Assembly: GCF_003852405.1 (NCBI RefSeq)
Contig: NZ_QAJM01000014.1
Location: forward strand, 312,969-376,968
DNA from: Pseudomonas sp. KBW05
GTDB taxonomy: Bacteria; Pseudomonadota; Gammaproteobacteria; Pseudomonadales; Pseudomonadaceae
Direction of reading: 5' to 3'
DNA: 64,000 nt
Below are positions 27,471-36,725 of the stretch, in pieces. Position numbers and translations under genes: made by a program. Each line of letters opens with the position of its first letter. Position 1 is the first letter of the stretch. The notes under the pieces are model-generated. The model searched no databases. It was not told where the DNA came from and saw only the letters and a program-made list of their open reading frames with translations.

Positions 27471-28163
27471 ATGAGTGAGTTGATTGCTTACCACCTCGAA
27501 GACGGTATCGCGACCCTGACGTTGAGCAACGGCAAGGTGAATGCCATTTCTCCGGATGTGGTCAGTGCGTTTAACACAGCGCTGGATCAGGCGGAGAAGG
27601 ATCGGGCGGTGGTGATTATCACCGGCACGCCGGGGATTTTGTCCGGTGGTTATGATTTGAAGGTGATGACCGCCGGCCCTAAAGAGGCGATTGGTTTGGT
27701 GACGTCGGGTTCGACGCTGGCACGCCGTCTGTTGTCGCACCCGTTCCCGGTGATTGTGGCGTGCCCTGGGCATGCGGTGGCCAAGGGCGCGTTCCTGTTG
27801 TTGTCGGCGGATTATCGGATTGGGGTCGAGGGCCCGTTCAGCATTGGCCTGAATGAAGTGGCCATCGGCATGACCATGCACCATGCCGGGATCGAATTGG
27901 CGCGGGATCGCCTGCGCAAGTCGGCGTTTCATCGTTCGGTAATCAATGCCGAGATGTTTGACCCGCAGGGCGCGTTGCAGGCTGGCTTCCTGGATAAGGT
28001 GGTGGCGCCTGAAGAACTGCACGCGGCAGCGCTGGAAGCAGCGCGACAGCTGAAGAAGATCAATATGAATGCGCACAAGCACACCAAATTGAAGGTGCGC
28101 AAAGAACTGCTGGAGGCCCTGGACGACGCCATCATCCAGGATCAGGGGCATAACCTGAGCTGA
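27471..28163 (+). CDS. Crotonase/enoyl-CoA hydratase family protein
   Basis: 230 residues from the ATG at 27471 with AAGGA upstream; shorter than classical enoyl-CoA hydratases (about 260). Crotonase fold with oxyanion-hole segments ILSGGYDLKVM and GHAVAKGAFLLLSADYR. The catalytic glutamates of true hydratases are not obvious. It may be a hydrolase or isomerase of acyl-CoA thioesters; the substrate is unknown. Monocistronic, ending in a good terminator. Confidence 0.85.
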   Translation: MSELIAYHLEDGIATLTLSNGKVNAISPDVVSAFNTALDQAEKDRAVVIITGTPGILSGGYDLKVMTAGPKEAIGLVTSGSTLARRLLSHPFPVIVACPGHAVAKGAFLLLSADYRIGVEGPFSIGLNEVAIGMTMHHAGIELARDRLRKSAFHRSVINAEMFDPQGALQAGFLDKVVAPEELHAAALEAARQLKKINMNAHKHTKLKVRKELLEALDDAIIQDQGHNLS

Positions 28164-28185
28164 CCGCCTACATCCGCAGCACTAG

Positions 28186-28212
28186 AGCCCGACCTTGAGT
28201 CGGGCTTTTTCT
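28186..28212 (+). terminator. Terminator of the crotonase gene
   Basis: Stem AGCCCGAC / GTCGGGCT with a 5-base loop, followed by TTTTTCTT. Confidence 0.88.
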
Positions 28213-28376
28213 TACAAAGAAATCCGAAACACCTTTAACCGCTCTAGCCAGACGCTGCTGGCACAGGCTGAAACATGTACTTAAACATCGCCTATCTCCT
28301 ACCTCTACAGGGGTAATTGCCGAATACAGTGCACATCCGTACACTGCGCCACCTTTTGTCTCGATAGGCCGTGTCG

Positions 28377-29099
28377 ATGCTTTTTCTGTTGCGTATGTTG
28401 TTGATGGGCCTGCATTTTATGATCGCTGGTGTGTTGGGCGTTTTCATCGGGATCTGCCGGCCGTTCAACCCGGACAACAGTCGCCTGTGTGCACGCCTCT
28501 ACGCGCTGCCGGCCATGTGGATTCTGGGGCTGAACGTCAAGACCGAGGTGGACTCGCTGCGAGACAAGCCGAGCGGTTGCGTGATCATCGCCAACCACCA
28601 GTCCAACTATGACCTGTTTGTGTTCGGCAACGTGGTGCCCTATCGCACCGTGTGCATCGCCAAGAAAAGTCTGAAATGGGTGCCGCTGTTCGGCCAGTTG
28701 TTCTGGTTGGCGGGCAATGTGCTGATCGACCGGGGCAACGCGCACAAGGCGCGCCGGGCGATGCTCACCACCACCGATACCCTGCAACACAAAGACACCT
28801 CGATCTGGGTGTTCCCCGAGGGCACGCGCAACCTGGGCAAAGGTCTGCTGCCGTTCAAGAAAGGCGCGTTCCATATGGCGATTGCGGCCGGCGTGCCCAT
28901 CGTGCAGGTGTGCGTGAGCAATTACGTCACGCATATGCGGCTGAATCGCTGGAACAGTGGTGATGTGCTCATACGCTCGTTGCCGCCGATTCCTACGGTG
29001 GGGATGACGGTGGATGACGTGCCGAGGTTGATGCAGGCGTGTCAGGTGCAGATGGAGGCGTGTATTACGCAGATGGATCAGGAGCTGCGGGCGGGCTGA
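28377..29099 (+). CDS. 1-acyl-sn-glycerol-3-phosphate acyltransferase (PlsC family)
   Basis: 240 residues from the ATG at 28377; an in-frame GTG two codons earlier is possible. Makes phosphatidic acid from lysophosphatidic acid at the inner membrane. The acyltransferase motif H74-QSNY-D79 (HX4D) and FPEGTR (146-151) are intact, and one or two hydrophobic N-terminal segments anchor it. A TACACT -10-like element lies just upstream. It may be a second PlsC copy rather than the essential one. Confidence 0.9.
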   Translation: MLFLLRMLLMGLHFMIAGVLGVFIGICRPFNPDNSRLCARLYALPAMWILGLNVKTEVDSLRDKPSGCVIIANHQSNYDLFVFGNVVPYRTVCIAKKSLKWVPLFGQLFWLAGNVLIDRGNAHKARRAMLTTTDTLQHKDTSIWVFPEGTRNLGKGLLPFKKGAFHMAIAAGVPIVQVCVSNYVTHMRLNRWNSGDVLIRSLPPIPTVGMTVDDVPRLMQACQVQMEACITQMDQELRAG

Positions 29100-29254
29100 G
29101 AATCGTTGGGGGCGCTTCGCACCCCAGCGCGAGCAAGCTCGCTCGCCACAACAAGCTCGCCACCGCCACAACAAGCTAGCTCGCCGCAACAACGGAACGC
29201 CTTTCAGGCTAAGCTGCCCAACACCTGTCCTCCTAATAAGAAGTGATCAGCACC

Positions 29255-30226
29255 ATGGGTAGAGTTGTTGCGGCCGCCGTCTACAGCGCCGGTAAGAAAG
29301 TTACTGATATCACCCTCGACGAAGGCGCGGCCTGGGCCGCCAAACCCGGCCACTTTGTATGGATCGGCCTGGAAGAACCCAGCGCCCAGGAGCTGGCCAA
29401 CCTGCAACGCCAGTTCAACCTGCATGAACTGGCCATCGAAGACGCCCTGGAAAAACACAGCCGCCCGAAGCTGGAAACCTTCGGTGACGCGCTGTTTATC
29501 GTCACCTACTCACCGGTGCGCGAGAACGGCAAGCTGGTGTTTATCGAGACCCATATCTTTGCCGGCAACGGCTATATCATCACCGCACGTAACGGCCACT
29601 CGGCATCCTACGGTTTTGTGCGCCAGCGCTGTGAGGCGCGGCCGCTGTTGCTGGAGCATGGGGAGGATTTCGTACTCTATGCGCTGCTGGATTTTGTCAC
29701 CGAGAACTACCAGCCGGTCAGCGAAGCGATCCATGCCGAGATCGATGAGCTGGAGCGCAACGTGCTGTGCAGCTCATTGAATGAACGCGATATCCAGAAG
29801 ATTCACGGCCTGCGCCGCGATGTGCTGCGACTCAAGCGTTATGTCGCGCCGATGGTGGAGATCAGCCAGGAGTTGCAGAAGCTGAGCTTCCCGTTTATCG
29901 ACAAGAACATGCGCCCGTATTTCCGTGACGTGCAGATCCACGTGACGCGGCAAATGGAAGACCTCACCACCCTGCGCGATATCGCCAGCCAGACCATCGA
30001 GATCGGTGTGTTGCTGGAGGCGTCGCGCCAGAGCGTGGTGCAGCGCAAGTTCGCCGCGTGGGCGGCGATCCTCGCGTTCCCCACGGCGGTCGCAGGGATT
30101 TATGGGATGAACTTCCAGAACATGCCCGAGCTGCAATGGCACTACGGCTATTTTGCGGTGCTCGGGTTTATCGCGTTTGGCTGCACAGGGCTGTGGGCCA
30201 GCTTCAAACGTTCGGGCTGGCTTTAA
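29255..30226 (+). CDS. corA: CorA-family magnesium/cobalt transporter
   Basis: 323 residues from the ATG at 29255; a GTG four codons upstream overlaps the ribosome-binding AAGAAG. A long cytoplasmic N-domain and stalk helix, then two C-terminal TM helices joined by the selectivity loop G284-M285-N286 (YGMNF). It forms a pentameric Mg2+/Co2+ channel. The stop codon overlaps that of the convergent amidotransferase gene within TTAA. A degenerate REP-like GC-rich tract lies upstream (about 29124-29193). Confidence 0.92.
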   Translation: MGRVVAAAVYSAGKKVTDITLDEGAAWAAKPGHFVWIGLEEPSAQELANLQRQFNLHELAIEDALEKHSRPKLETFGDALFIVTYSPVRENGKLVFIETHIFAGNGYIITARNGHSASYGFVRQRCEARPLLLEHGEDFVLYALLDFVTENYQPVSEAIHAEIDELERNVLCSSLNERDIQKIHGLRRDVLRLKRYVAPMVEISQELQKLSFPFIDKNMRPYFRDVQIHVTRQMEDLTTLRDIASQTIEIGVLLEASRQSVVQRKFAAWAAILAFPTAVAGIYGMNFQNMPELQWHYGYFAVLGFIAFGCTGLWASFKRSGWL

Positions 30227-30948
30227 GCCACAGCGCCAGGTTTGTGCGCGACAAAACGCATCATCCATTCCGCCACGGTCACGCCGTGGTGGTCATGCTC
30301 CAGGCTCGCCACACCGCTGCTGTAGATCTTCTCGCCGAGGTTTTGCTGGCGAATATCCAGCAAGGCGCGGGAATAATCGTGGATAAATTCCGGGTGGCCC
30401 TGGAAGCACAACACCTGGTCATTGATGTGGTACGCGGCAAACGGGCAGAAATCGCTGGAAGCAATGACGGTGGCGTTTTCCGGTAGCGCGGTGACCTGGT
30501 CCTGGTGGCTGATCAGCAGGGTCAGTTCCTCCACCACCGGGCTGATCCACGGCGCCTTGGCGGCCATTTGATAGTTGTGGATGCCCACGCCCCAGCCTTG
30601 GCTCGCGCGCTCGCTCTTGCCGCCCAGCAGCAGTGCCAGCAACTGGTGGCCGAAGCAGATGCCCAAGAGTTTGTCGCCGCGCTCGTAGCGGTTGAGCAGG
30701 TAGGTCTTGAGGGTCTGGATCCACGGGTCGGTGCCGAACGAGTCGGCCTTGCTGCCGGTGACGAGGTAGGCGTCGAACACCTGCTCGTCCGCTGGGTAAT
30801 CGCCGTTCATCACGTTGTACACGGTGAACTCGGCCGCGATCGGCTGCTGGGAAAACAGACGCTGGAACATCTGCCCGTAACCCTGATATTGATCCACCAA
30901 CTCCGGGCGCAAAAAATCGGTTTCCAGAATGCAGACGCGTAGCGACAT
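30223..30948 (-). CDS. Class I glutamine amidotransferase-like protein
   Basis: 241 residues, a stand-alone GATase-1 domain. The Cys-His-Glu triad is C98 (GICFGHQLLA), H185 and E187 (QGHPEF). There is no synthetase domain, so it may hydrolyse gamma-glutamyl compounds or glutamine for an unknown partner. Its stop codon overlaps that of corA; the genes converge. Confidence 0.9.
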   Translation of the reverse strand: MSLRVCILETDFLRPELVDQYQGYGQMFQRLFSQQPIAAEFTVYNVMNGDYPADEQVFDAYLVTGSKADSFGTDPWIQTLKTYLLNRYERGDKLLGICFGHQLLALLLGGKSERASQGWGVGIHNYQMAAKAPWISPVVEELTLLISHQDQVTALPENATVIASSDFCPFAAYHINDQVLCFQGHPEFIHDYSRALLDIRQQNLGEKIYSSGVASLEHDHHGVTVAEWMMRFVAHKPGAVA

Positions 30949-31042
30949 AAAAAATACCTGACACGGTGATGGGAATAATGCACACCCCAGAGCCTGCCTT
31001 GAAATACCCCTTCAAGGCAAGCCCTGCCCGTGCGCCCATGCC

Positions 31043-33187
31043 CTAGAAGCTAGCACCCTGCGCGGCTTTTTCCAGCAGCAACGCCGGCGGTGAGAAGCGC
31101 TCACCATACTGCTCGGCCAGATAGCGGGCGCGGGCGATGAAGTCGTTCAAGCCATACTGATTGATGAACTGCAACGCGCCGCCACTCCAGGCGGCAAAGC
31201 CGATGCCGAAGATCGAGCCGACGTTGGCGTCAGCCGTGGACAGCAGCACGCCTTCCTCCACACAACGCACGGTTTCGATGGCCTGGATAAACAGCAAGCG
31301 GTCACGCACATCCTGCGCCGAGATGCGTTGCCCAGGCCGTTCGAAGCGGCTTTTCAGTTCAGGCCACAGCTGCTTCTGACCATCGGCGGGATAATCGTAA
31401 AAACCGCCGCCTGCCGCCTTGCCCAAGCGCTTGTACTCGTTGACCAACAGATCAATCACCAGCGTCGCCGGATGCGTCGGCACGGCCTTACCTTCGGCCT
31501 GTAGATCCTTGGCCGTCTGCTGTCGGATATGGCTCATAAGGCTGAGGGACACTTCATCGGATACCGCCAACGGCCCCACCGGCATACCGGCCTTGCGTGC
31601 TTCGGTCTCGATCATGGGCGCGGCCACGCCTTCGCCAAGCATGGCGATGCCTTCGTTGGTAAAGGTGCCGAACACCCGCGAGGTGAAAAAGCCGCGACTG
31701 TCGTTGACCACAATCGGGGTTTTCTTGATTTGCAGTACGAAGTCGAAACCGCGGGCCAGGGTTTCGTCCGAGGTGTGGGCGCCCTTGATGATTTCCACCA
31801 AGGGCATCTTGTCCACCGGGCTGAAGAAATGCAGGCCGATAAACTTGCCTTGGTCCGGCACGGCCGTCGCCAGCCCGCTGATGGGCAAGGTCGAAGTGTT
31901 GGAGGCGATCACCGCGTCGGTACCGACCACACGTTGCGCCGCAGCGGACACCTTGGCCTTGAGTTCGCGTTCTTCGAACACCGCCTCGATGATCAAATCA
32001 CACCCCGCCAGGTCGGCGTCCTCCGCCGTAGGATGAATCCGCGCGAGGATGGTTTCGCGCTGTTCGGCGGTCAATTGCCCACGGCTGACTTTCTTGTCCA
32101 GCAACGCCGCCGAGTGTGCCTTGCCCTTCTCGGCCGCCGCCAGGTTGATGTCCTTGAGCACCACCTCAACCCCGGCACTGGCGCTGACATACGCGATACC
32201 CGCGCCCATCATCCCGGCGCCGAGCACGCCGACCTTACGCGTGACGTAGGGCGCAACGCCTTGTGGCCGCGAGCTGCCGGCGTTGATTTCATTGAGTTGA
32301 AACCAGAAGGTGCCGATCATGTTTTTCGCCACCTGCCCGGTCACCAGTTCGGTGAAGTAGCGGGTTTCGATCAAATGCGCGGTGTCGATATCCACCTGGG
32401 CACCTTCCACGGCGGCACACAGGATTTTCTCCGGGGCGGGGAAACAGCCCTGGGTTTTACTGCGCAGGATCGACGGTGCGATGGCCAGCATCTGCGCCAC
32501 CTTCGGATTCGACGGCGTACCGCCGGGGATTTGGTAACCCTTGTTGTCCCAAGGCTGCCAGGCCTCGGGGTTGGCCAGGATCCAGGCGCGGGACTTGGCC
32601 AACAGTTCATCGCGATCCGCCGCCAGTTCATTGACCAGCCCGGCCTGCAACGCCTGTTGTGGCCGGACTTTTTTGCCCTCCAACAAGTACGGCAGGGCCT
32701 TTTCCAGCCCGAGCATGCGCACCATGCGCACCACGCCGCCACCGCCAGGCAGTAAACCCAGGGTGACTTCCGGCAGGCCGAGCTGCACCGATTTATCGTC
32801 CAGCGCGACGCGGTAATGGCACGCCAGGCAAATCTCCCAGCCGCCGCCCAGCGCTGCGCCATTGATCGCGGCGACCACCGGCTTGCCGAGGGTTTCCAGG
32901 CGGCGCAGTTGTGCCTTGAGCACCCGTACGCCGTCGTAGAAATCCTTGGCGTGGGCCTTGTCGACCTTGATCAGTTCATTGAGGTCGCCACCGGCAAAAA
33001 AGGTCTTCTTCGCTGAGGTGATGACCACGCCGGCCAACGCGTCTTTTTCTGCTTCCAGGCGCTCGACCGTCGCGGCCATGGCCTCGCGGTACACGCCGTT
33101 CATGGTGTTGGCACTCTGGCCGGGCATGTCGAGGGTGAGCACGACGATCTGGTCCTGGCCTTTTTCGTAACGAATAGCTTGGGTCAT
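31043..33187 (-). CDS. FadJ-like 3-hydroxyacyl-CoA dehydrogenase / enoyl-CoA hydratase
   Basis: 714 residues from the ATG at 33187; the longer open frame upstream lies within the thiolase gene. The N-terminal crotonase domain (about 1-190; INGAALGGGWEICLACHYR with a catalytic Glu) is followed by the NAD-binding domain with GVLGAGMMGAGIAYVSA (about 315-332) and the 3HCDH C-terminal domain. It does the hydration and oxidation steps of fatty-acid beta-oxidation. It lies 16 bases downstream of the thiolase gene, forming a two-gene unit. The N-terminus is closer to FadJ than to Pseudomonas FadB. Confidence 0.92.
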   Translation of the reverse strand: MTQAIRYEKGQDQIVVLTLDMPGQSANTMNGVYREAMAATVERLEAEKDALAGVVITSAKKTFFAGGDLNELIKVDKAHAKDFYDGVRVLKAQLRRLETLGKPVVAAINGAALGGGWEICLACHYRVALDDKSVQLGLPEVTLGLLPGGGGVVRMVRMLGLEKALPYLLEGKKVRPQQALQAGLVNELAADRDELLAKSRAWILANPEAWQPWDNKGYQIPGGTPSNPKVAQMLAIAPSILRSKTQGCFPAPEKILCAAVEGAQVDIDTAHLIETRYFTELVTGQVAKNMIGTFWFQLNEINAGSSRPQGVAPYVTRKVGVLGAGMMGAGIAYVSASAGVEVVLKDINLAAAEKGKAHSAALLDKKVSRGQLTAEQRETILARIHPTAEDADLAGCDLIIEAVFEERELKAKVSAAAQRVVGTDAVIASNTSTLPISGLATAVPDQGKFIGLHFFSPVDKMPLVEIIKGAHTSDETLARGFDFVLQIKKTPIVVNDSRGFFTSRVFGTFTNEGIAMLGEGVAAPMIETEARKAGMPVGPLAVSDEVSLSLMSHIRQQTAKDLQAEGKAVPTHPATLVIDLLVNEYKRLGKAAGGGFYDYPADGQKQLWPELKSRFERPGQRISAQDVRDRLLFIQAIETVRCVEEGVLLSTADANVGSIFGIGFAAWSGGALQFINQYGLNDFIARARYLAEQYGERFSPPALLLEKAAQGASF

Positions 33188-33203
33188 GTTGGAATCCTTG
33201 GGC

Positions 33204-34409
33204 TCAGAGCCGTTCGATGATGGTGGCGATGCCCATGCCACCGCCGACACACAGGGTGGCCAGGCCGTAGCGCTGCTGGCGCGCTTCCAGCTCGTCGAGC
33301 AAGGTGCCGAGAATCGCGCAGCCGGTGGCGCCCAAGGGATGGCCCATGGCGATGGAGCCGCCGTTGACGTTGACCCGGTCGGCGTCGATGCCCATGTCCT
33401 TGATGAATTTGAGGACCACCGAGGCAAACGCTTCGTTGACTTCAAACAGGTCGATGTCTCCCACGCGCAAGCCGGCCTTGGCCAGGGCCTTGCGCGTCGC
33501 CGGCGCAGGGCCGGTGAGCATGATGGTCGGGTCGGTGCTGGTCACCGCCGTGGCGACGATGCGCGCACGGGGTTGCAGGCCCAGCTCGCGGCCCTTGGCT
33601 TCGGAGCCGATCAGCATCAGCGCCGCGCCGTCGACAATCCCGGAACTGTTGCCCGGCGTGTGAACATGGTTGATGCGCTCCACATGGCTGTAGACCCGCA
33701 GCGCGGTGGCGTCGAAGCCCATCTGCCCGATCATCTCAAAGCTGGGCTTGAGCTTGCTGAGGCCTTCGAGGGTGGAGTCGCCACGGATGAATTCATCGTG
33801 GTCGAGCAATACGATGCCGTTCTGGTCCTGCACCGCGATCAGCGATTTGTTGAAGGAACCGTCTGCACGAGCCCTGGCCGCTTTCTGCTGGGAATGTAGG
33901 GCGAAAGCGTCCACATCCTGGCGCGTGAAGCCTTCCAGGGTGGCGATCAGGTCCGCGCCGATGCCCTGGGGCGTGAAATGGCTGTGCAGATTGGTGTGCG
34001 GGTCCAGCACCCAGGCGCCACCGTCGCTGCCCATGGGCACGCGGGACATGGACTCGACGCCGCCGACCACCACCAGGTCTTCAAAGCCGGAACGTACTTT
34101 CATCGCGCCAAGGTTCACCGCTTCCAGGCCCGAGGCGCAGAAGCGATTGACCTGCACGCCGGCGACGCTGATGTCCCAGTCCGCCACCAGCGCAGCGGTC
34201 TTGGCGATGTCGGCACCCTGGTCGCCCACCGGGGTGACGCAGCCGAGGACGATGTCATCCACCTGGTGCGTGTCGAGGTCCGTGCGCCGCGCCAGCGCAC
34301 TGAGCAGGCCGGCCACCAGGTTTACCGGCTTGACGCTGTGCAAGGCGCCGTCGGCCTTGCCTTTGCCACGGGGCGTGCGTATCGCATCAAAGATCAAAGC
34401 TTGGGTCAT
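33204..34409 (-). CDS. Acetyl-CoA C-acyltransferase (thiolase)
   Basis: 401 residues from the ATG at 34409. It carries out thiolytic cleavage of 3-ketoacyl-CoA, partner of the FadJ-like enzyme just downstream. Nucleophile C91 ([10 protein letters not shown]), the conserved [15 protein letters not shown] with active-site His, and the second Cys in LCVGGGMG are present. The minus-strand promoter TTGAAA-N16-TAAGGT lies at 34471-34444. No PsrA-type CAAAC/GTTTG box is seen upstream. Confidence 0.92.
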   Translation of the reverse strand: MTQALIFDAIRTPRGKGKADGALHSVKPVNLVAGLLSALARRTDLDTHQVDDIVLGCVTPVGDQGADIAKTAALVADWDISVAGVQVNRFCASGLEAVNLGAMKVRSGFEDLVVVGGVESMSRVPMGSDGGAWVLDPHTNLHSHFTPQGIGADLIATLEGFTRQDVDAFALHSQQKAARARADGSFNKSLIAVQDQNGIVLLDHDEFIRGDSTLEGLSKLKPSFEMIGQMGFDATALRVYSHVERINHVHTPGNSSGIVDGAALMLIGSEAKGRELGLQPRARIVATAVTSTDPTIMLTGPAPATRKALAKAGLRVGDIDLFEVNEAFASVVLKFIKDMGIDADRVNVNGGSIAMGHPLGATGCAILGTLLDELEARQQRYGLATLCVGGGMGIATIIERL

Positions 34410-34443
34410 GACGTCCTCGAACCGCTGTGCATGTGTGCCCCTT

Positions 34444-34471
34444 ACCTTAGGCCCGATTGACACGGTTTCAA
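34444..34471 (-). promoter_or_regulatory. Promoter candidate of the thiolase/fadJ-like unit
   Basis: TTGAAA and TAAGGT with a 16-base spacer on the minus strand, 35 bases upstream of the thiolase ATG. The rest of the gap to 34800 shows no further gene on either strand. Confidence 0.4.
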
Positions 34472-34800
34472 TGACGGATGCGCTCATTGCTTTTGACCCC
34501 CACGCTCGGACGAACGGTAGGCAGTGGAAGCGATCAGCGGGTTAATCGTTTTAGCTGTCTAGCCAACGGTCTGGCGCCAAGATGGCGTTACGCCTCATGC
34601 CTTTTTTAGCGCAAATATTGATTAGCTGATATGAAATGGATCTAAGCCACGCAGAACGAGGGCTCTAAGGTTGAATCAGTAGGAGGCTGCTGCCGGGTTT
34701 TGCTGGAGCAGCTGTAAGAAAAGTGTCACGCCACAGCGCAATACTGAAATTGACCGGCACGTATTTGACGCTCAGGAATAACAACAAAAGGCAGTCAGCC

Positions 34801-34896
34801 ATGTTCAAACATTCGAAAGTACGTCAGGCGGGACTTATTCTGTTCGCCACCACACTGATTCTGATCTTGCCCAATCTGACCAAGGTCATTGGGTGA
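34801..34896 (+). CDS. 31-residue hydrophobic membrane peptide
   Basis: ATG-to-TGA frame: a basic N-terminus (MFKHSKVRQ), one hydrophobic helix (AGLILFATTLILILP) and a short tail. AAAGGCAG precedes the ATG, and a Rho-independent terminator follows 52 bases after the stop, so it looks like a real monocistronic small-protein gene. Topology N-in is suggested by the basic residues. Function unknown. Confidence 0.65.
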   Translation: MFKHSKVRQAGLILFATTLILILPNLTKVIG

Positions 34897-34948
34897 CCCT
34901 TCAGCCCACACATTCCGTGCACACACAGCATCAGGACTGCAGCTTTTG

Positions 34949-35002
34949 GCAGCTCCTGCCGGGACATTGCGCATAGCGGTCCTGTTGCAGGAGCTGTCTT
35001 TT
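34949..35002 (+). terminator. Terminator behind the 31-residue gene
   Basis: Stem CAGCTCCTGC / GCAGGAGCTG with a branched loop (inner GGGAC/GTCC pairing), followed by TCTTTTT. Confidence 0.75.
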
Positions 35003-35059
35003 TGCCTGCGCATTTCCGGTATCGTGGGCGCCATCGCCACTTTGTATCGGGCCTTCCTC

Positions 35060-35866
35060 TTGAAATCGATCCTCGCCCTCCTCGCCTTGTTCTTCACCCT
35101 GCCGGTCGCGGCGGCGCAATTGACCGTCGAACTGGACCACGCCAGCAAGACCTGGCAGACCGCCGAGCTGCTCAAGCATCCGGATGCGCAAACGGTGCAG
35201 ATCGTCGATGACGTTTCCTACAAGCGCAGCATGAAATATCGCGCAGTGCCCCTGGCGGTGCTCCTACCCGGCCTTGACCCGCAGAGCCATCTGCAAGCGG
35301 TTGCCCTGGATGGGTTCGCGGCCGAACTCGCTGCTGCCCCGTTGCTGGAGAAACGTGGCGCCCGCGCCTGGCTGGCGGTGGAAGACCCGGCGGATCCGTG
35401 GCCCGCACTGGCGCCGGGCAAACCGAGCGCCGGGCCGTTTTACCTGGTGTGGACGGACCCGCAAACCGGCCATATCAGCCCGGAGCAGTGGCCCTTCCAG
35501 GTTGCCGTGATCAAGCAGTTGAAGGGCGTGGCCGAACGGTTTCCGGCCCTGTTGCCGGACCCGAAACTGGCCGCCGATGATCCGATCAACCAGGGCTTTG
35601 CGCTGTTCCAGAAGAACTGCCTGGCCTGCCACCGCCTCAATGGCGCTGGCGATGCGCAGGTGGGGCCGGACCTGAATATTCCCTACAACCCCACGGAGTA
35701 TTTCGGCGGGGATTTCCTCAAGCGTTATATCCGTGACCCGCAAAGCCTGAGGCATTGGCCGCAGGCGAAGATGCCGGGGTTTGCGGCCAGTGTGTTGCCG
35801 GACAGCGAGTTGGAGTTGTTGGTGAGTTACCTGAAACATATGTCAGGGCGTAAACAACAGCCTTGA
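35060..35866 (+). CDS. Secreted cytochrome c with N-terminal oxidoreductase-like domain
   Basis: 268 residues if TTG at 35060 is the start. It is chosen because it places a signal peptide (KSILALLALFFTLPVAAA) at the N-terminus; the frame is open back to 34889 but crosses a terminator. Residues about 20-160 form a soluble domain that looks like a molybdopterin-independent SUOX-like fold (unsure). The C-terminus is a class I cytochrome c with C-L-A-C-H (about 191-195) and a KMPGF Met ligand. Periplasmic electron transfer is likely; the partner is unknown. Confidence 0.8.
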   Translation: MKSILALLALFFTLPVAAAQLTVELDHASKTWQTAELLKHPDAQTVQIVDDVSYKRSMKYRAVPLAVLLPGLDPQSHLQAVALDGFAAELAAAPLLEKRGARAWLAVEDPADPWPALAPGKPSAGPFYLVWTDPQTGHISPEQWPFQVAVIKQLKGVAERFPALLPDPKLAADDPINQGFALFQKNCLACHRLNGAGDAQVGPDLNIPYNPTEYFGGDFLKRYIRDPQSLRHWPQAKMPGFAASVLPDSELELLVSYLKHMSGRKQQP

Positions 35867-35921
35867 GCCCAGCGCAGTCCCCTGTGGGAGCGTCCACAGT
35901 TGATCTGCTCCGCTCTGCCGA

Positions 35922-36725
35922 TTACTGTTGCTGCACCGCAATCACCGGCGTCGGCGCCACAAACACCTTGGCATGCATCTGCTCATGCCCGCCGCCACGG
36001 CGCATGCCGCGCACCGGGCAGGCGTCGAGGTAGTCCAGGCCCACGGCCAGCTTCAGGTGCCGCTCGGGCCGTGCGAGCTGGTTGGTCACGTCAAAGCTGT
36101 ACCAGGCGTCATCCAGCCAGGCTTCGGCCCAGGCGTGGCTGGCCAGGTGCGCGCTGTCTTCTGTGTACAAATACCCCGACACATACCGCGCCGGCACTCC
36201 CAGGCTGCGGGCGCAGGCCAGGAACGCGTGGGTGTGGTCCTGGCACACGCCTGCGCGGCCAGCGAAGGCTTCGGCGGCGCTGGTGTCCACTTCGGTGGCG
36301 CCGGGGGTGTAGACCATCGAGTGATTCAGCGCCTGCATCAGGTCGATCAATGCGCTGCGGTCGCGACGTTGCTGGCAGTGTTGCCGGGCAAAGCCGCGCA
36401 GGGCCTCGTCGGCCTCGGTCAGGCGTGTGCTGCGCAGGAAGGGGAACGCGGACTGGCTCTCGTGTTCGGCCTCGCGCAGTTCGTCGATGTCGACCTGGCC
36501 ACGGGCGCCGATGATGATGGCGTCGTGGGGTTCGTCCAGAGTCAGCACGTGCAGGATATTGCCGAACGGGTCCACTTGGGCGCGCACCGGGCGTGGCAGG
36601 TCCAGCTGCCAACTGAGGACGTGCTGGCGCTCGCTGTCGTGGGGCGTAAGGCGCAGGTACTGGATGCTGGCGCGAACCTGGTCGTCATAGTGGTAGGTGG
36701 TTTCGTGGCTGATGGAGAGTCTCAT
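35922..36725 (-). CDS. Transglutaminase-like cysteine peptidase
   Basis: 267 residues. An N-terminal beta domain (1-100) precedes the transglutaminase core with full catalytic triad C161 (GVCQDHTHAF), H197 (SHAWAEAWL) and D212 (FDVTN). It is the last gene of a three-gene minus-strand operon (circularly permuted ATP-grasp, alpha-E, transglutaminase) and overlaps the alpha-E gene by 4 bases. Such operons were predicted from comparative genomics to make and process an amide-linked product. The substrate is unknown. No signal peptide, so it is cytosolic. Confidence 0.9.
   Translation of the reverse strand: MRLSISHETTYHYDDQVRASIQYLRLTPHDSERQHVLSWQLDLPRPVRAQVDPFGNILHVLTLDEPHDAIIIGARGQVDIDELREAEHESQSAFPFLRSTRLTEADEALRGFARQHCQQRRDRSALIDLMQALNHSMVYTPGATEVDTSAAEAFAGRAGVCQDHTHAFLACARSLGVPARYVSGYLYTEDSAHLASHAWAEAWLDDAWYSFDVTNQLARPERHLKLAVGLDYLDACPVRGMRRGGGHEQMHAKVFVAPTPVIAVQQQ

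Noticed and set aside
30996-31018. GCCTTGAA/TTCAAGGC hairpin near the end of the fadJ-like gene
   Set aside because: No T-tract in the direction of transcription; left as an unexplained inverted repeat.
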